64,000 bases of DNA from Muribaculaceae bacterium (GTDB lineage: Bacteria > Bacteroidota > Bacteroidia > Bacteroidales > Muribaculaceae): contig JAFZAC010000023.1 of assembly GCA_017548365.1 (NCBI GenBank), positions 61,136 through 125,135 of the forward strand. Direction: 5' to 3'. Both the position numbers and the translations under genes were made by a program. Every line of letters starts with the position of its first letter. The first letter of the stretch is position 1. This document shows positions 46,689-55,994 of the stretch, one piece after another. The notes under the pieces were generated by a model, which was given only the letters and a program-made list of their open reading frames with translations, made no database searches and was not told the DNA's origin.

Positions 46689-47732
46689 ATGAAACATTTT
46701 ATAAATTCTTTCTTCATTGCAACTATCGCCTTATTGTTACTATCGTCGTGCGATCATGATGAGCCTACCGTTAAACGCAGAGGCTTGCGCCAAATTTTGG
46801 TTTTGACAGCTGAAGGGCACGTTTATGACATGATGGGCGACAGGATTATGGAACTCCCCGACTGCGAATATGCCAGTGAGATAATTAGCGATGGCGATGA
46901 CTATTTTGTCTCAGGAAAAAGCACCAAGGACAAAGTAGGCTACTGGAAGAACGGAAAATGGAACACGCTGCACATCGATTTTATCGATAATGTGAGCCAC
47001 GAGACTCAAGGCATAGCCAAGTGGGACTATTACATCTTCCTCTTTGACTATCCTTATATCTTGAAAAACAGTGGCATATTTCCGATTGAGGAGTGTGAGT
47101 ATTTTACCGCCTCAAATCTTGCCGTGAGCAATGGTAAGTGTTATCTTGCGGGTGGAGAATACCACGGTGATGATCCAAACGATGCCGTGCTCTACTCTGA
47201 GTCCAAGGGCCGCTATGCCAAATCAATCCTTCCAAAGCCCAGCGAAAATGTGAGTGGTCATGCAACAACAGTTTATGCTTATGATACCGTACACACTATA
47301 GTGGGCGGACATGTTGGGTTCGAACCATGCATCTGGGTTGACAAGCAGCTTCAAGTTCTACCCCGCTTGTATAATCCACCCCTACCTGAAGTTGACATTC
47401 CACTTGGTCACGTGAGTTCGATAGCTCGACTTAATGGCCACATCTATGCTTGCGGTTTTGTGTCTGATGACGAAAGTCACGACCAGGCCGTATTGTGGGT
47501 TGATGGTGTTCCACAACGCGTACACTCCGGGCGGCAGGAATATATGCTTTTTTCCTATGCTGAGGAGTTGATTGCTTATGGCGATGATTTGTACATGCTC
47601 ACTTTTGAGTGTTTCGAGAAAACGTTGCCAAATGGCGAAACCGACTATGATATTGATATCCTTATATGGATGAACGACAGGATAATCGCCAAGTACAATC
47701 ACATTGATATTGTGAATTTCACTGTGCTTTAA
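46689..47732 (+). CDS. Beta-rich lipoprotein of unknown function
   Basis: The 347-residue lipoprotein has the signal MKHFINSFFIATIALLLLSSC. The rest is strand-rich with repeated blade-like units such as VGYWKNGKWNTLHI, AVLYSESKGRYAKSIL, PCIWVDKQLQVLPRL and AVLWVDGVPQRVHS, suggesting a beta-propeller-like fold. No catalytic motif is apparent. It begins the block that separates the two hut gene groups and is 36 bp before the phospholipase gene. Confidence 0.7.
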   Translation: MKHFINSFFIATIALLLLSSCDHDEPTVKRRGLRQILVLTAEGHVYDMMGDRIMELPDCEYASEIISDGDDYFVSGKSTKDKVGYWKNGKWNTLHIDFIDNVSHETQGIAKWDYYIFLFDYPYILKNSGIFPIEECEYFTASNLAVSNGKCYLAGGEYHGDDPNDAVLYSESKGRYAKSILPKPSENVSGHATTVYAYDTVHTIVGGHVGFEPCIWVDKQLQVLPRLYNPPLPEVDIPLGHVSSIARLNGHIYACGFVSDDESHDQAVLWVDGVPQRVHSGRQEYMLFSYAEELIAYGDDLYMLTFECFEKTLPNGETDYDIDILIWMNDRIIAKYNHIDIVNFTVL

Positions 47733-47768
47733 TTCATTTGATTTATAAACTAAAACAATAAGAATACA

Positions 47769-48617
47769 ATGAAAGTTATATTGAAATACCTTTTTATTTC
47801 GGCATTTCTCTTGATTCCTTACAGTGCAAGTGCTCAAATAACCCACATAGGCAAGGATCAAGAGAAATTCAATGTAGACAGTCTCATTCACGACTTTGAC
47901 AACCGTCCTTTCTTTGGTATTTTCAAAGACAATTATTTCGCGCTCGGTACGGCCATCAATCAAAAACCTACCGAATATAACAGCGACGTGAAGTTCCAAA
48001 TCAGCTTCCGCCAGCGCCTCACGAAATCGATTTTACCCTTCCACAGTTACCTTTTCTTGAGCTATTCGCAGAAGGCTATGTGGAACATCTTTGAAGAGTC
48101 GCTGCCTTTCCACGACTTGAACTTCAATCCTGGAATTGGTGTGCAGGCACCCATTTTCAATAAAGGCAGACTAGTGGGAAATGCCATGGTTATGGTTGAG
48201 CATGAGTCCAATGGTCGTGACGGTGAGGCATCGCGCAGCTGGAACAAAATCTCGTTTGCCGGTTCAGCTTTTATCGACCGCCACTTGATGGTTCATGGAA
48301 AAGTGTGGATACCCATCATTGATGGCCAGCAGAATAAGGACATCCTCAAGTATAGTGGTATCTTCCAGACTGGAGCACAATTCATTTCCAATAACAAGCG
48401 CTGGGTTGCCGACGTAACCTTTGTAAAACGTCAAGGCTGGAATTTAAGTTTCAACACTATAATAAATGTGGGGTTCCGCATACGCGAGAAGGACAACCAG
48501 TTCCTTATGCTGCACTTCTATGACGGCTATGGTGAGAACATGCTCGACTACAACAAGTATCATTGCCGTTTGCGTCTCGGTCTTCTCATTCGCCCATCGT
48601 TCTTTAGCGATTTCTAA
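47769..48617 (+). CDS. Outer-membrane phospholipase A
   Basis: The 282-residue barrel has a signal peptide (MKVILKYLFISAFLLIPYSASAQ) and the OMPLA active-site segment HESNGRDGEASRSWNK. His145, Ser147 and Asn159 have exactly the spacing of the E. coli PldA triad (His142, Ser144, Asn156). It is expected to hydrolyse phospholipids misplaced in the outer leaflet of the outer membrane, as a calcium-dependent dimer. Its place before efflux genes suggests an envelope-maintenance group. Confidence 0.9.
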   Translation: MKVILKYLFISAFLLIPYSASAQITHIGKDQEKFNVDSLIHDFDNRPFFGIFKDNYFALGTAINQKPTEYNSDVKFQISFRQRLTKSILPFHSYLFLSYSQKAMWNIFEESLPFHDLNFNPGIGVQAPIFNKGRLVGNAMVMVEHESNGRDGEASRSWNKISFAGSAFIDRHLMVHGKVWIPIIDGQQNKDILKYSGIFQTGAQFISNNKRWVADVTFVKRQGWNLSFNTIINVGFRIREKDNQFLMLHFYDGYGENMLDYNKYHCRLRLGLLIRPSFFSDF

Positions 48618-48677
48618 ATAGCGCACCGCGCAGTGTAGAGGATAGAGTTTAGTGAGTGATTCTGACAACTGTAAAAT

Positions 48678-49880
48678 ATGAACTGTGAACTAAGAACCGT
48701 CTTGTTGTTGATGCTAATGCTCTATTTGCCGTTGCTCTCGTGGGGACAGGAGTCGGAGCAATCCGTTATGCACGAGCAGCAAGATACGGTAATCGTGGAG
48801 AAACCAAACGCAAGTTTCAAACAACGCATCACGCAACGTATCAACGACAAGCTCAACGAACCTTACGACACTACCCGCGACAGTCGTTACTGGTGGCGTG
48901 CCATGAAGCATGGCAAAATAAACTTCAAGGACAGCACGATGGGCTATCCCAAGTTCGTCATGTTCTGTTATAACACCTATGTGTGGGGCGACAAAGCTTT
49001 CAATAGTTACGATAGCGCCTACGTAACGTCAACTGGCAAGAACTGGAAACTAATCCTGAAAAGCGACAACTGGGTGGATTCCTACGTTGGTAAGCCTTTC
49101 AAAGACGTGAGAGTGTTGATGAACAGCAACCTAGTGTCGAACATCGGTGTTTCACTCTCGTTCATGGCGGTGAGCCTGGGATACTCTATAAGTATCAGCA
49201 ACTTGATACATGGCGGCAAGGTATCGAACAAGGCAGAATTCTCATTTACATGCGCACGTTTTACTGCCGATGCTTACTATTGGGAGAACCAAAATGACAT
49301 CAATATCATCTACACCGACAAGAACCTCGACGACGAGCGACACAAGTTCAGGCAGTCGGGCATCAGCCGCAAAGCGATGGGATTGACCGCCTATTATTTC
49401 TTCAACAACCGCCGCTATGCACAAGCGGCCGCTTACTGCTTCTCGAAATATCAGAAACGCAGTGCCGGGTCATTTTTAGCGGGTTTTAGCCTGCAGCACT
49501 TTGACGTGAAAGTTGATGCGGAGCAGCTCGCCGAAGAAGCCTTCGCCTATATACCAGAAGGAACTGCCCCCCCACGCATTCTTTATAACGACTACTGCGT
49601 GCTTGTGGGCTACGGATACAATTGGGTGTTGGGACGTAAGTGGCTGCTCAACCTTACCGTAACTCCCTATCTCGGCTACCGTTACAACATCTTGCACGAA
49701 GATGGAGAAAAAAGTGCCATTTCGCTCAACCTGCGAGGACGCATCGGCCTGGTCTATAACCACAAAAACTTTTTCATGGGCCTTCAAGGCTATGCCGACC
49801 ATCACCGCTATAAGAAAAACGACAGCCGCCTTGTTAATTCTATGTTGCAATTCTCGGCTTTGGCAGGAATCAGATTCTAA
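48678..49880 (+). CDS. DUF4421 outer-membrane-type protein
   Basis: The 400-residue product has a signal peptide ending in LLSWGQ; ATG 48711 is an alternative start giving a shorter signal. The mature protein matches the Bacteroidales DUF4421 pattern: TTRDSRYWWRAMKHGKI, VSNIGVSLSFMAVSLGYSISI, FNNRRYAQAAAYCFSKYQKRSAGS and a barrel-like C-terminus ending LAGIRF. The function is unknown. The first codons coincide with the AACTAAGAAC-type spacer sequence common in this genome, so the exact start is uncertain. Confidence 0.8.
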   Translation: MNCELRTVLLLMLMLYLPLLSWGQESEQSVMHEQQDTVIVEKPNASFKQRITQRINDKLNEPYDTTRDSRYWWRAMKHGKINFKDSTMGYPKFVMFCYNTYVWGDKAFNSYDSAYVTSTGKNWKLILKSDNWVDSYVGKPFKDVRVLMNSNLVSNIGVSLSFMAVSLGYSISISNLIHGGKVSNKAEFSFTCARFTADAYYWENQNDINIIYTDKNLDDERHKFRQSGISRKAMGLTAYYFFNNRRYAQAAAYCFSKYQKRSAGSFLAGFSLQHFDVKVDAEQLAEEAFAYIPEGTAPPRILYNDYCVLVGYGYNWVLGRKWLLNLTVTPYLGYRYNILHEDGEKSAISLNLRGRIGLVYNHKNFFMGLQGYADHHRYKKNDSRLVNSMLQFSALAGIRF

Positions 49881-49998
49881 ATTAACAACCTAATATTATA
49901 ATCTTCTCAAAATTAATAATCAATCCAACATCCTAAGCGACTGAGTATTATGTCTCCGCTTACAAAAATGCGATATTAACAATAAATACAAGGATAAC

Positions 49999-51252
49999 AT
50001 GAAAAAAAATAATTTGATTTGGACCATGGCAATTGGCACGATGCTTATCGCTCTGACGGCATGTAAACTAGATATGCCCAAGGAGACCGAAACTTCGTTC
50101 GAAACAATGACAGTGGATACAACTGACATTGAAATTCCAATGAAGTTCAGTGCCAAGATGAAAGGCCTGTCCGATGTGACTATATCGCCACAGGTAAGCG
50201 GTCAACTTTTGAGAATTTGCGTTACTGAAGGCCAGCAGGTAAGTGCGGGACAAACTCTTTTTGTCATCGACTCTCGAAATGCCCAACACGAACTGCAATC
50301 GGCTCAAGCCTCTGTGCAGTCGGCTCAAGCCAACGTTCAGTCGGCTCAATCCAGCTTACAATCGGCTCAGGCCAACCTACAGTCGGCACAGGCAAAGGCC
50401 AATAGTGCAAAATTGGAATATGAGAGCAACAAGAACCTCTTTGACAAGAAAATAGTGAGCAACTATACTCTCGAGAACTCTTTGAACAACTATAAGCAGG
50501 CGCAAGCCGCTGTTAGTCAGGCCAAGGCTACAGTAGAACAGGCAAAAGCAACAGTACAGCAGGCAAAAGCATCGGTATCACAAGCTCAAACCGGTGTTGG
50601 TCGCGCAAAGGTGAATGTAGGTTTATGCACCATAACTTCTCCTGTTTCGGGCATCGTGGGCGAAATCAATGTTCGTGCCGGAGACCAGGTCACTCCAATG
50701 ACTCAGCTTACCATCGTCAGTGGCAACCGCCAGATGGAGGCGGAATTCTCGGTAACTGAGTCTATGCTAGAAGCCGGCATGACATCGGGATACCATGCGA
50801 AGGATAAATCCAAAATTATTGCCAATATCCCCGACGTGACATTTATTATGAAGAACGGTACAGAATATCCTCACAAAGGTCGCGTCTCTAGCATGACAGG
50901 TGTTGTTGATGCAACAACAGGTTCTCTGTCTTGCAAAGCTATCTTCCCTAACCCTGAAGGCCACTTATATTCGGGAATTCAGGGCACTCTGGTGATACCC
51001 ATCAAACGCAAGGTTGTGATGGTGATACCCCAAAGTGCTGTAGTGCGTCTGCAAGACAAATCACTGGTTTATAAAGTAAAAGCCGACAGCACCGCTACTG
51101 CAGTCACTGTATTAACCGCCGATGCAGGCAACGGTAAGGATTTCATCGTAACCGAAGGTCTCAACGTGGGTGACCGCATCGTGACCATTGGAGCCAACAA
51201 TCTACAGGAAGGACAGAAAGTCTTGTTCCCATCAGCGAAAAAAGAAAAATAA
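49999..51252 (+). CDS. RND efflux periplasmic adaptor (MFP) lipoprotein
   Basis: The 417-residue adaptor has a lipoprotein signal (lipobox LTAC). A barrel-sandwich/lipoyl half (SPQVSGQLLRICVTEGQQVSAGQTLF) precedes a long alpha-helical hairpin (about 95-195) with heptad repeats of QSAQA and QAKA type. The second lipoyl half (CTITSPVSGIVGEINVRAGDQV), a beta-barrel domain and a membrane-proximal domain follow. It links the inner-membrane pump to the outer-membrane channel. The pump gene starts 3 bp after its stop, so the genes are translationally close. Confidence 0.95.
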   Translation: MKKNNLIWTMAIGTMLIALTACKLDMPKETETSFETMTVDTTDIEIPMKFSAKMKGLSDVTISPQVSGQLLRICVTEGQQVSAGQTLFVIDSRNAQHELQSAQASVQSAQANVQSAQSSLQSAQANLQSAQAKANSAKLEYESNKNLFDKKIVSNYTLENSLNNYKQAQAAVSQAKATVEQAKATVQQAKASVSQAQTGVGRAKVNVGLCTITSPVSGIVGEINVRAGDQVTPMTQLTIVSGNRQMEAEFSVTESMLEAGMTSGYHAKDKSKIIANIPDVTFIMKNGTEYPHKGRVSSMTGVVDATTGSLSCKAIFPNPEGHLYSGIQGTLVIPIKRKVVMVIPQSAVVRLQDKSLVYKVKADSTATAVTVLTADAGNGKDFIVTEGLNVGDRIVTIGANNLQEGQKVLFPSAKKEK

Positions 51253-51255
51253 CCC

Positions 51256-54200
51256 ATGAAGAACAACATATTCATCAACAAATATGTGATGGCATGCGCC
51301 ATAGCGATTGTCATCACTCTTGTAGGTGTAATCTGCATGGGCACACTGCCCATTGAGCAGTATCCAAACATTGCGCCACCAACAGTGCGTGTCTCGACAT
51401 CATATACTGGTGCCGATGCCAACACTATCATGAAATCGGTTGTGCAACCGCTCGAGGAGAACATCAATGGCGTACCAGGCATGACTTATATCACCAGCTC
51501 GGCATCGGCATCGGGCGATGTCTCGATTCAGGTTTACTTTGAACAGGGCACCGACCCCGACCTTGCAGCAGTGAACGTTCAGAACCGAGTGAGCCGAGCT
51601 ACCGCCTTGCTTCCATCTGAGGTAACAAAGGTGGGTGTGCAGGTGATGAAACAGCAGAGCAACATCTTGCACATTGGAGCACTGAAGAGCGTTGACGGCA
51701 AGTATGACACCGATTTTATTGCCAATTACATCGACATCAACGTTCGTCCCCGATTGATGCGTATCACCGGTGTGGGCGATGTGATGGCACTGGGTAACAC
51801 CTACGCCCTTCGCATTTGGCTCAAGCCCGATGTGATGGCGCAATATGGTCTAGATCCTAACGACGTGTTCGCAGCAATCGGCGGCCAAAGCTTCGTTGCC
51901 GCCACCGGTTCTCTGGGCGAGCAGTCGGAGAATGCTTACCAATACTCGATGGAGTACAAAGGAACTTTGAAGACCGTTGAGGAGTTCAATGACATCGTAC
52001 TGCGCACCAGCGATGGAGGTCACTTGTTGCATTTGGGCGATGTGGCTAAGGTGGAGATTGGAGCCGTGAGCCACAACTTCACGTCAAATATCGACGGCAA
52101 GCCGGGCACCATATACATGGTGTTCCAGGCGCCAGGCGCCAACGCCACCGAGGTTAACGCACGCATCAACAAACTCTATGAAGAGCTGAAACCGACAATG
52201 CCTGCCGGTTTGGAATTCGAGATTTTAGAGACCAGCGACGACTTCCTTTTTGCTGCAATTCACAATGTGGTCGAGACGCTTGTCATAGCTATCATCCTCG
52301 TGATTCTCGTGGTATATTTCTTCCTTCAGAGTTTCAAGGCAACAGTTATCCCGTCAATTTCGATTGTCGTGTCGTTGCTGGGAACGTTTGCCATCGTTTC
52401 GCTAGCGGGATTCTCGCTTAACATATTGACGCTATTCGCCTTAGTGCTCGCCATTGGTACGGTGGTCGACGACGCCATTGTTGTCGTCGAAGCGGTCATG
52501 GCGAAACAAGAGAGTGGCATAACCGATCCCAAGCAAGCCACCCGCGAAGCCATGAGCGATGTGTCTATTGCCGTTATTTCTTGTACACTGGTATTTATGG
52601 CGGTGTTCATCCCCGTAGCATTCATGCCGGGCACATCAGGTTCGTTCTTCACTCAGTTTGGTGTTACACTTGCCTCGGCAGTAGGTTTGTCGTGCGTGTC
52701 GGCATTAACACTGTGTCCCGCACTCTGCGCTATCATGATGCGCTATTCTAAGGACGGCAAGGAAAAGAAAAACCTAAACTACTACGTCACCAAAGCCTAC
52801 ACCGTCAGCTATAATGCAATCCTGAAGAAGTACAAGAAGAGCGTGAACACCTTTATCAAGCGTCCATGGATTTCATGGGCCTTGCTCGCCGGAGCTGCAG
52901 TATTGCTGATTATATTCATGCGCGGCTTACCTTCGGGTCTTGTGCCACAAGAGGACCAGGGCGTGTTCTTTGCCGAAGTGCGCGCTCCCGAAGGCTGCAC
53001 CCTCCACGAGACTCAGGAGATAGTAAAGCAGGTTGAGGCGAAGGTAAAGAAGATTCCAGAATTGGAAAACTATGCTGTAGTAAGCGGCTACGGCATGATG
53101 GCAGGTCGCTCAGGAAGCTGCTATGCCACACTCATCATCCGCCTGAAAAACTGGGATGACCGCCCGGGAATGAATCATAATATAATGCTCGTCTATGGCC
53201 GTTTTGCTATGGACTGCAAAGATATAAAGAATGCGAAAGTCATCCCATTCCAGATGCCTCAGGTGCCTGGTTATGGTAGCAACAGTAGTGTAAACCTGGT
53301 TCTGCAGGACATGAATGACCGTGACATGTCGGAATTCAATGCCGATGCCACTAAGTTCCTTACCAAACTTAATGAACGGCCCGAGATTATGATGGCGATG
53401 TCTACCTATTCCGAGCGTTTCCCGAAATATCAGGTTGACGTAGACGCTACCCAGTGCGACCGCGCCGGTGTGACACCAGCGTCAGTACTGCGCACTCTCG
53501 GTTCATACTGTGGTGGCTCTTACGTAGGAAACTTCAATCAATTCGGAAAAGTATATCGCATCATTGCCAACGCTTCACCAGAATATCGTCTCGATCCATC
53601 ATCGCTCAATAACATTTTCGTGCGCGTACAAGGTGGCAAGATGGCTCCCATTTCGGAGTTCGTAACGCTCAAGGAAATCGTTGGTTCGGCATCGGTCGAT
53701 CACTTCAACCTGTTCCAGAGCATCACATGCGGTGTTATGACAGCCAGTGGATACTCTGAAGACGATGCCCACAAGGCTATTGCCGAAGTGTTTAAGGAGG
53801 AAATGCCTAATGGATATGGCTACGAGTATGGCGGTATGTCGCGCGAGGTAGAAGAGGCTTCGGGCTCTAACGCCACTGCACTCATCTACGTCATATGCGC
53901 TATTCTCATTTACCTCATTCTGGCTTCACTCTACAACTCGTGGTTCACACCATGGTCAGTGCTTCTCAGTGTACCTTTCGGATTGATGGGATCCTTTGGC
54001 GCTGTATGGTTGGTGGCACTGCTCCACCTGCCAGGAATGGAGAACAATATCTATCTTCAAACGGGTGTAATTATGCTTATCGGTCTGTTGGCAAAGACAG
54101 CCATTCTCATCACCGAATTTGCATCCGAGCGCCGTGCCCAGGGGCTGAGCATCCGCGACGCGGCCTTCGCTGCCTGCGAGGAACGCCTGCGCCCCATCTT

Positions 54201-54567
54201 GATGACAGTAGTTACAATGATTGCAGGTATGATTCCGCTCATCATCGCTGGTGGTGCCGGTGCCAACGGTAACCGTGTGCTTGCCCTCGGTGTCACTGCC
54301 GGTATGGCAGTAGGTACTCTTGCTCTGCTATTTGTGGTTCCTGCGTTCTTCATCGTTTTCCAAAAGCTGCATGAAAAGTTCCAGGGGAAAGAAGTGGTAG
54401 AAACTGCTGAACTTGCAGAAGAAGAAAAAGAAGAAGCCATAGACGAGAAACAGGCAATCGCAACTGCGTCTGAAATAGATGAAGATGTTGAATCAGAAAT
54501 CGAAACTGTTGAAGAGACAATTGATGAAGAGAAAGATATTAATGAAAACGAGAAAACAACCGAATAA
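51256..54567 (+). CDS. RND multidrug efflux pump, AcrB/HAE1 type
   Basis: The 1103-residue inner-membrane antiporter has the N-terminal helix and GTLPIEQYPNIAPPTVRVSTSYTGA motif. It has twelve membrane segments in two halves with large periplasmic loops, and the proton-relay Asp pair D405/D406 (VVDDAIVVVE). Conserved stretches include MPGTSGSFFTQFGVTLASAV, PSGLVPQEDQG and the GLLAKTAILITEFA segment. After the last helix a 55-60-residue very acidic tail (Glu/Asp-rich, ending NENEKTTE) extends into the cytoplasm, which is longer than in AcrB. It exports hydrophobic compounds with the adaptor and outer-membrane channel encoded on each side. Confidence 0.96.
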   Translation: MKNNIFINKYVMACAIAIVITLVGVICMGTLPIEQYPNIAPPTVRVSTSYTGADANTIMKSVVQPLEENINGVPGMTYITSSASASGDVSIQVYFEQGTDPDLAAVNVQNRVSRATALLPSEVTKVGVQVMKQQSNILHIGALKSVDGKYDTDFIANYIDINVRPRLMRITGVGDVMALGNTYALRIWLKPDVMAQYGLDPNDVFAAIGGQSFVAATGSLGEQSENAYQYSMEYKGTLKTVEEFNDIVLRTSDGGHLLHLGDVAKVEIGAVSHNFTSNIDGKPGTIYMVFQAPGANATEVNARINKLYEELKPTMPAGLEFEILETSDDFLFAAIHNVVETLVIAIILVILVVYFFLQSFKATVIPSISIVVSLLGTFAIVSLAGFSLNILTLFALVLAIGTVVDDAIVVVEAVMAKQESGITDPKQATREAMSDVSIAVISCTLVFMAVFIPVAFMPGTSGSFFTQFGVTLASAVGLSCVSALTLCPALCAIMMRYSKDGKEKKNLNYYVTKAYTVSYNAILKKYKKSVNTFIKRPWISWALLAGAAVLLIIFMRGLPSGLVPQEDQGVFFAEVRAPEGCTLHETQEIVKQVEAKVKKIPELENYAVVSGYGMMAGRSGSCYATLIIRLKNWDDRPGMNHNIMLVYGRFAMDCKDIKNAKVIPFQMPQVPGYGSNSSVNLVLQDMNDRDMSEFNADATKFLTKLNERPEIMMAMSTYSERFPKYQVDVDATQCDRAGVTPASVLRTLGSYCGGSYVGNFNQFGKVYRIIANASPEYRLDPSSLNNIFVRVQGGKMAPISEFVTLKEIVGSASVDHFNLFQSITCGVMTASGYSEDDAHKAIAEVFKEEMPNGYGYEYGGMSREVEEASGSNATALIYVICAILIYLILASLYNSWFTPWSVLLSVPFGLMGSFGAVWLVALLHLPGMENNIYLQTGVIMLIGLLAKTAILITEFASERRAQGLSIRDAAFAACEERLRPILMTVVTMIAGMIPLIIAGGAGANGNRVLALGVTAGMAVGTLALLFVVPAFFIVFQKLHEKFQGKEVVETAELAEEEKEEAIDEKQAIATASEIDEDVESEIETVEETIDEEKDINENEKTTE

Positions 54568-54571
54568 TACA

Positions 54572-55942
54572 ATGAGAAAGCTATCAGTCTTATTGGGTAT
54601 TGGCCTATTGTGCCTCCTAGCCACAAGTTGTGGCTTGTATGACGAATATAAGCCAAATACACAGATACCTCCCGATGTAATCGGCTTTAACACCGACAGC
54701 TCGTTAATCGCCAATGCACCGGCACCGCTCTCATGGCGGGATTTTTTCATCGACCCACTGTTGCAACAGCTCATCGACACTGCTTTAGTGCGCAACACTG
54801 ACCTCAACTCTGCACGCATTGCTATTGAACAGAGCGAAATATCGTTGCAGATGGCAAAAAAGGCGATTCTTCCATCACTATTCTTCTCTCCATCGGGAAC
54901 TATTGCCAACTTTAACGGCAACACTTCAAAAACCTACAATGTGCCGTTGCAAGCCAACTGGGATATGGGTTCAATAGGGTCTTATACCAACAAAAAACGT
55001 GCTTCGAATGCCGTGCTTCTGCAAACCAAAGCACGCGAGGAGGCAGTGCGAGCCAATCTGATATCAACGGTTGCCCAGCAGTATTGCCTGCTCCAGCTGC
55101 TCGACCGACAGTTAGAGATTCTGACACAGACCGACAGTCTGTGGGGCATCTCGTTAGAGGCGCAAAAGGTGCTTTGGGAAAATGGCATGGTGTATTCTAC
55201 CGCTGTCAACCAGTTAGAGTCTTCATGCCTGAGCGTGAAAACCCAAATAGTGGATGTAAAACGTAACATACATGGTGTGGAGAATGCCATCTGCCGAATA
55301 TTGGCCCTCCCGCCTCAACACATCGAGCGCAACCGATGGGGCAGTTTTATCATGCCACAAATAGCCAGCGAGAACATCTCTGCACAAATGCTGTTATATC
55401 GTCCAGACATACGCCTTGCTGACTATGCCATGGAAGAAGCGTTTTATAATATGCAGAAAGCACGCTCGGCATTCTACCCAGGCCTTTCGCTATCTGGCAC
55501 ACTTGGATGGACCAACAGCGCTGGTGGAGCAGTCATTAATCCAGGCAAGATATTGAGCAGCATTGTAGGCTCTATTACTCAGCCCATATTTGCCCGTGGT
55601 CAGCTGAAAGGAAATCTTGAGATTGCAAAGCTCACACAAGAGAACATGCGCAACAAATATGTACAGACCGTTATTGATGCCGGAAACCAGGTGAATGAGG
55701 CGATGGCCGACTGCCAAGCCGCAAGCCAAAAATACGGCTACTATCATCGCCAAGTGGAAGTCCTCCACGATGCCTACAATGGCACTCACGAACTGATGGA
55801 CAACGGCAAGGCCAACTATATTGAAGTGCTTACAGCACAAGAATCCTTGCTCAGTGCCCAACTAAATGAGGCTATGAACATGTATGACGCAGCCACTGGC
55901 ATAATTGCACTTTACATCGCATTAGGAGGAGCAACTAAATAA
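54572..55942 (+). CDS. Outer-membrane efflux channel (TolC/OprM type) lipoprotein
   Basis: From ATG 54572 the 456-residue protein has a lipoprotein signal (MRKLSVLLGIGLLCLLATSC). The frame extends upstream to 54479, but that part overlaps the pump gene and would hide the signal. Two tandem OEP repeats are seen: WRDFFIDPLLQQLIDTALVRNTDLNSARIA, and RPDIRLADYAMEEAFYNMQKARSAFYPGLSLSGTLGW with a second long helical segment. It completes a tripartite pump with the two genes before it; only 4 bp separates it from the pump stop. Confidence 0.95.
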   Translation: MRKLSVLLGIGLLCLLATSCGLYDEYKPNTQIPPDVIGFNTDSSLIANAPAPLSWRDFFIDPLLQQLIDTALVRNTDLNSARIAIEQSEISLQMAKKAILPSLFFSPSGTIANFNGNTSKTYNVPLQANWDMGSIGSYTNKKRASNAVLLQTKAREEAVRANLISTVAQQYCLLQLLDRQLEILTQTDSLWGISLEAQKVLWENGMVYSTAVNQLESSCLSVKTQIVDVKRNIHGVENAICRILALPPQHIERNRWGSFIMPQIASENISAQMLLYRPDIRLADYAMEEAFYNMQKARSAFYPGLSLSGTLGWTNSAGGAVINPGKILSSIVGSITQPIFARGQLKGNLEIAKLTQENMRNKYVQTVIDAGNQVNEAMADCQAASQKYGYYHRQVEVLHDAYNGTHELMDNGKANYIEVLTAQESLLSAQLNEAMNMYDAATGIIALYIALGGATK

Positions 55943-55994
55943 GATTTTTTTAATTCACCTGAAATTTAGAAAGATACTTTAACCCATAAGAATC

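Noticed and set aside
54479..54571. Upstream start for the efflux channel
   Set aside because: It overlaps the pump gene and places a Lys-rich segment before a clear lipoprotein signal peptide that begins at 54572.
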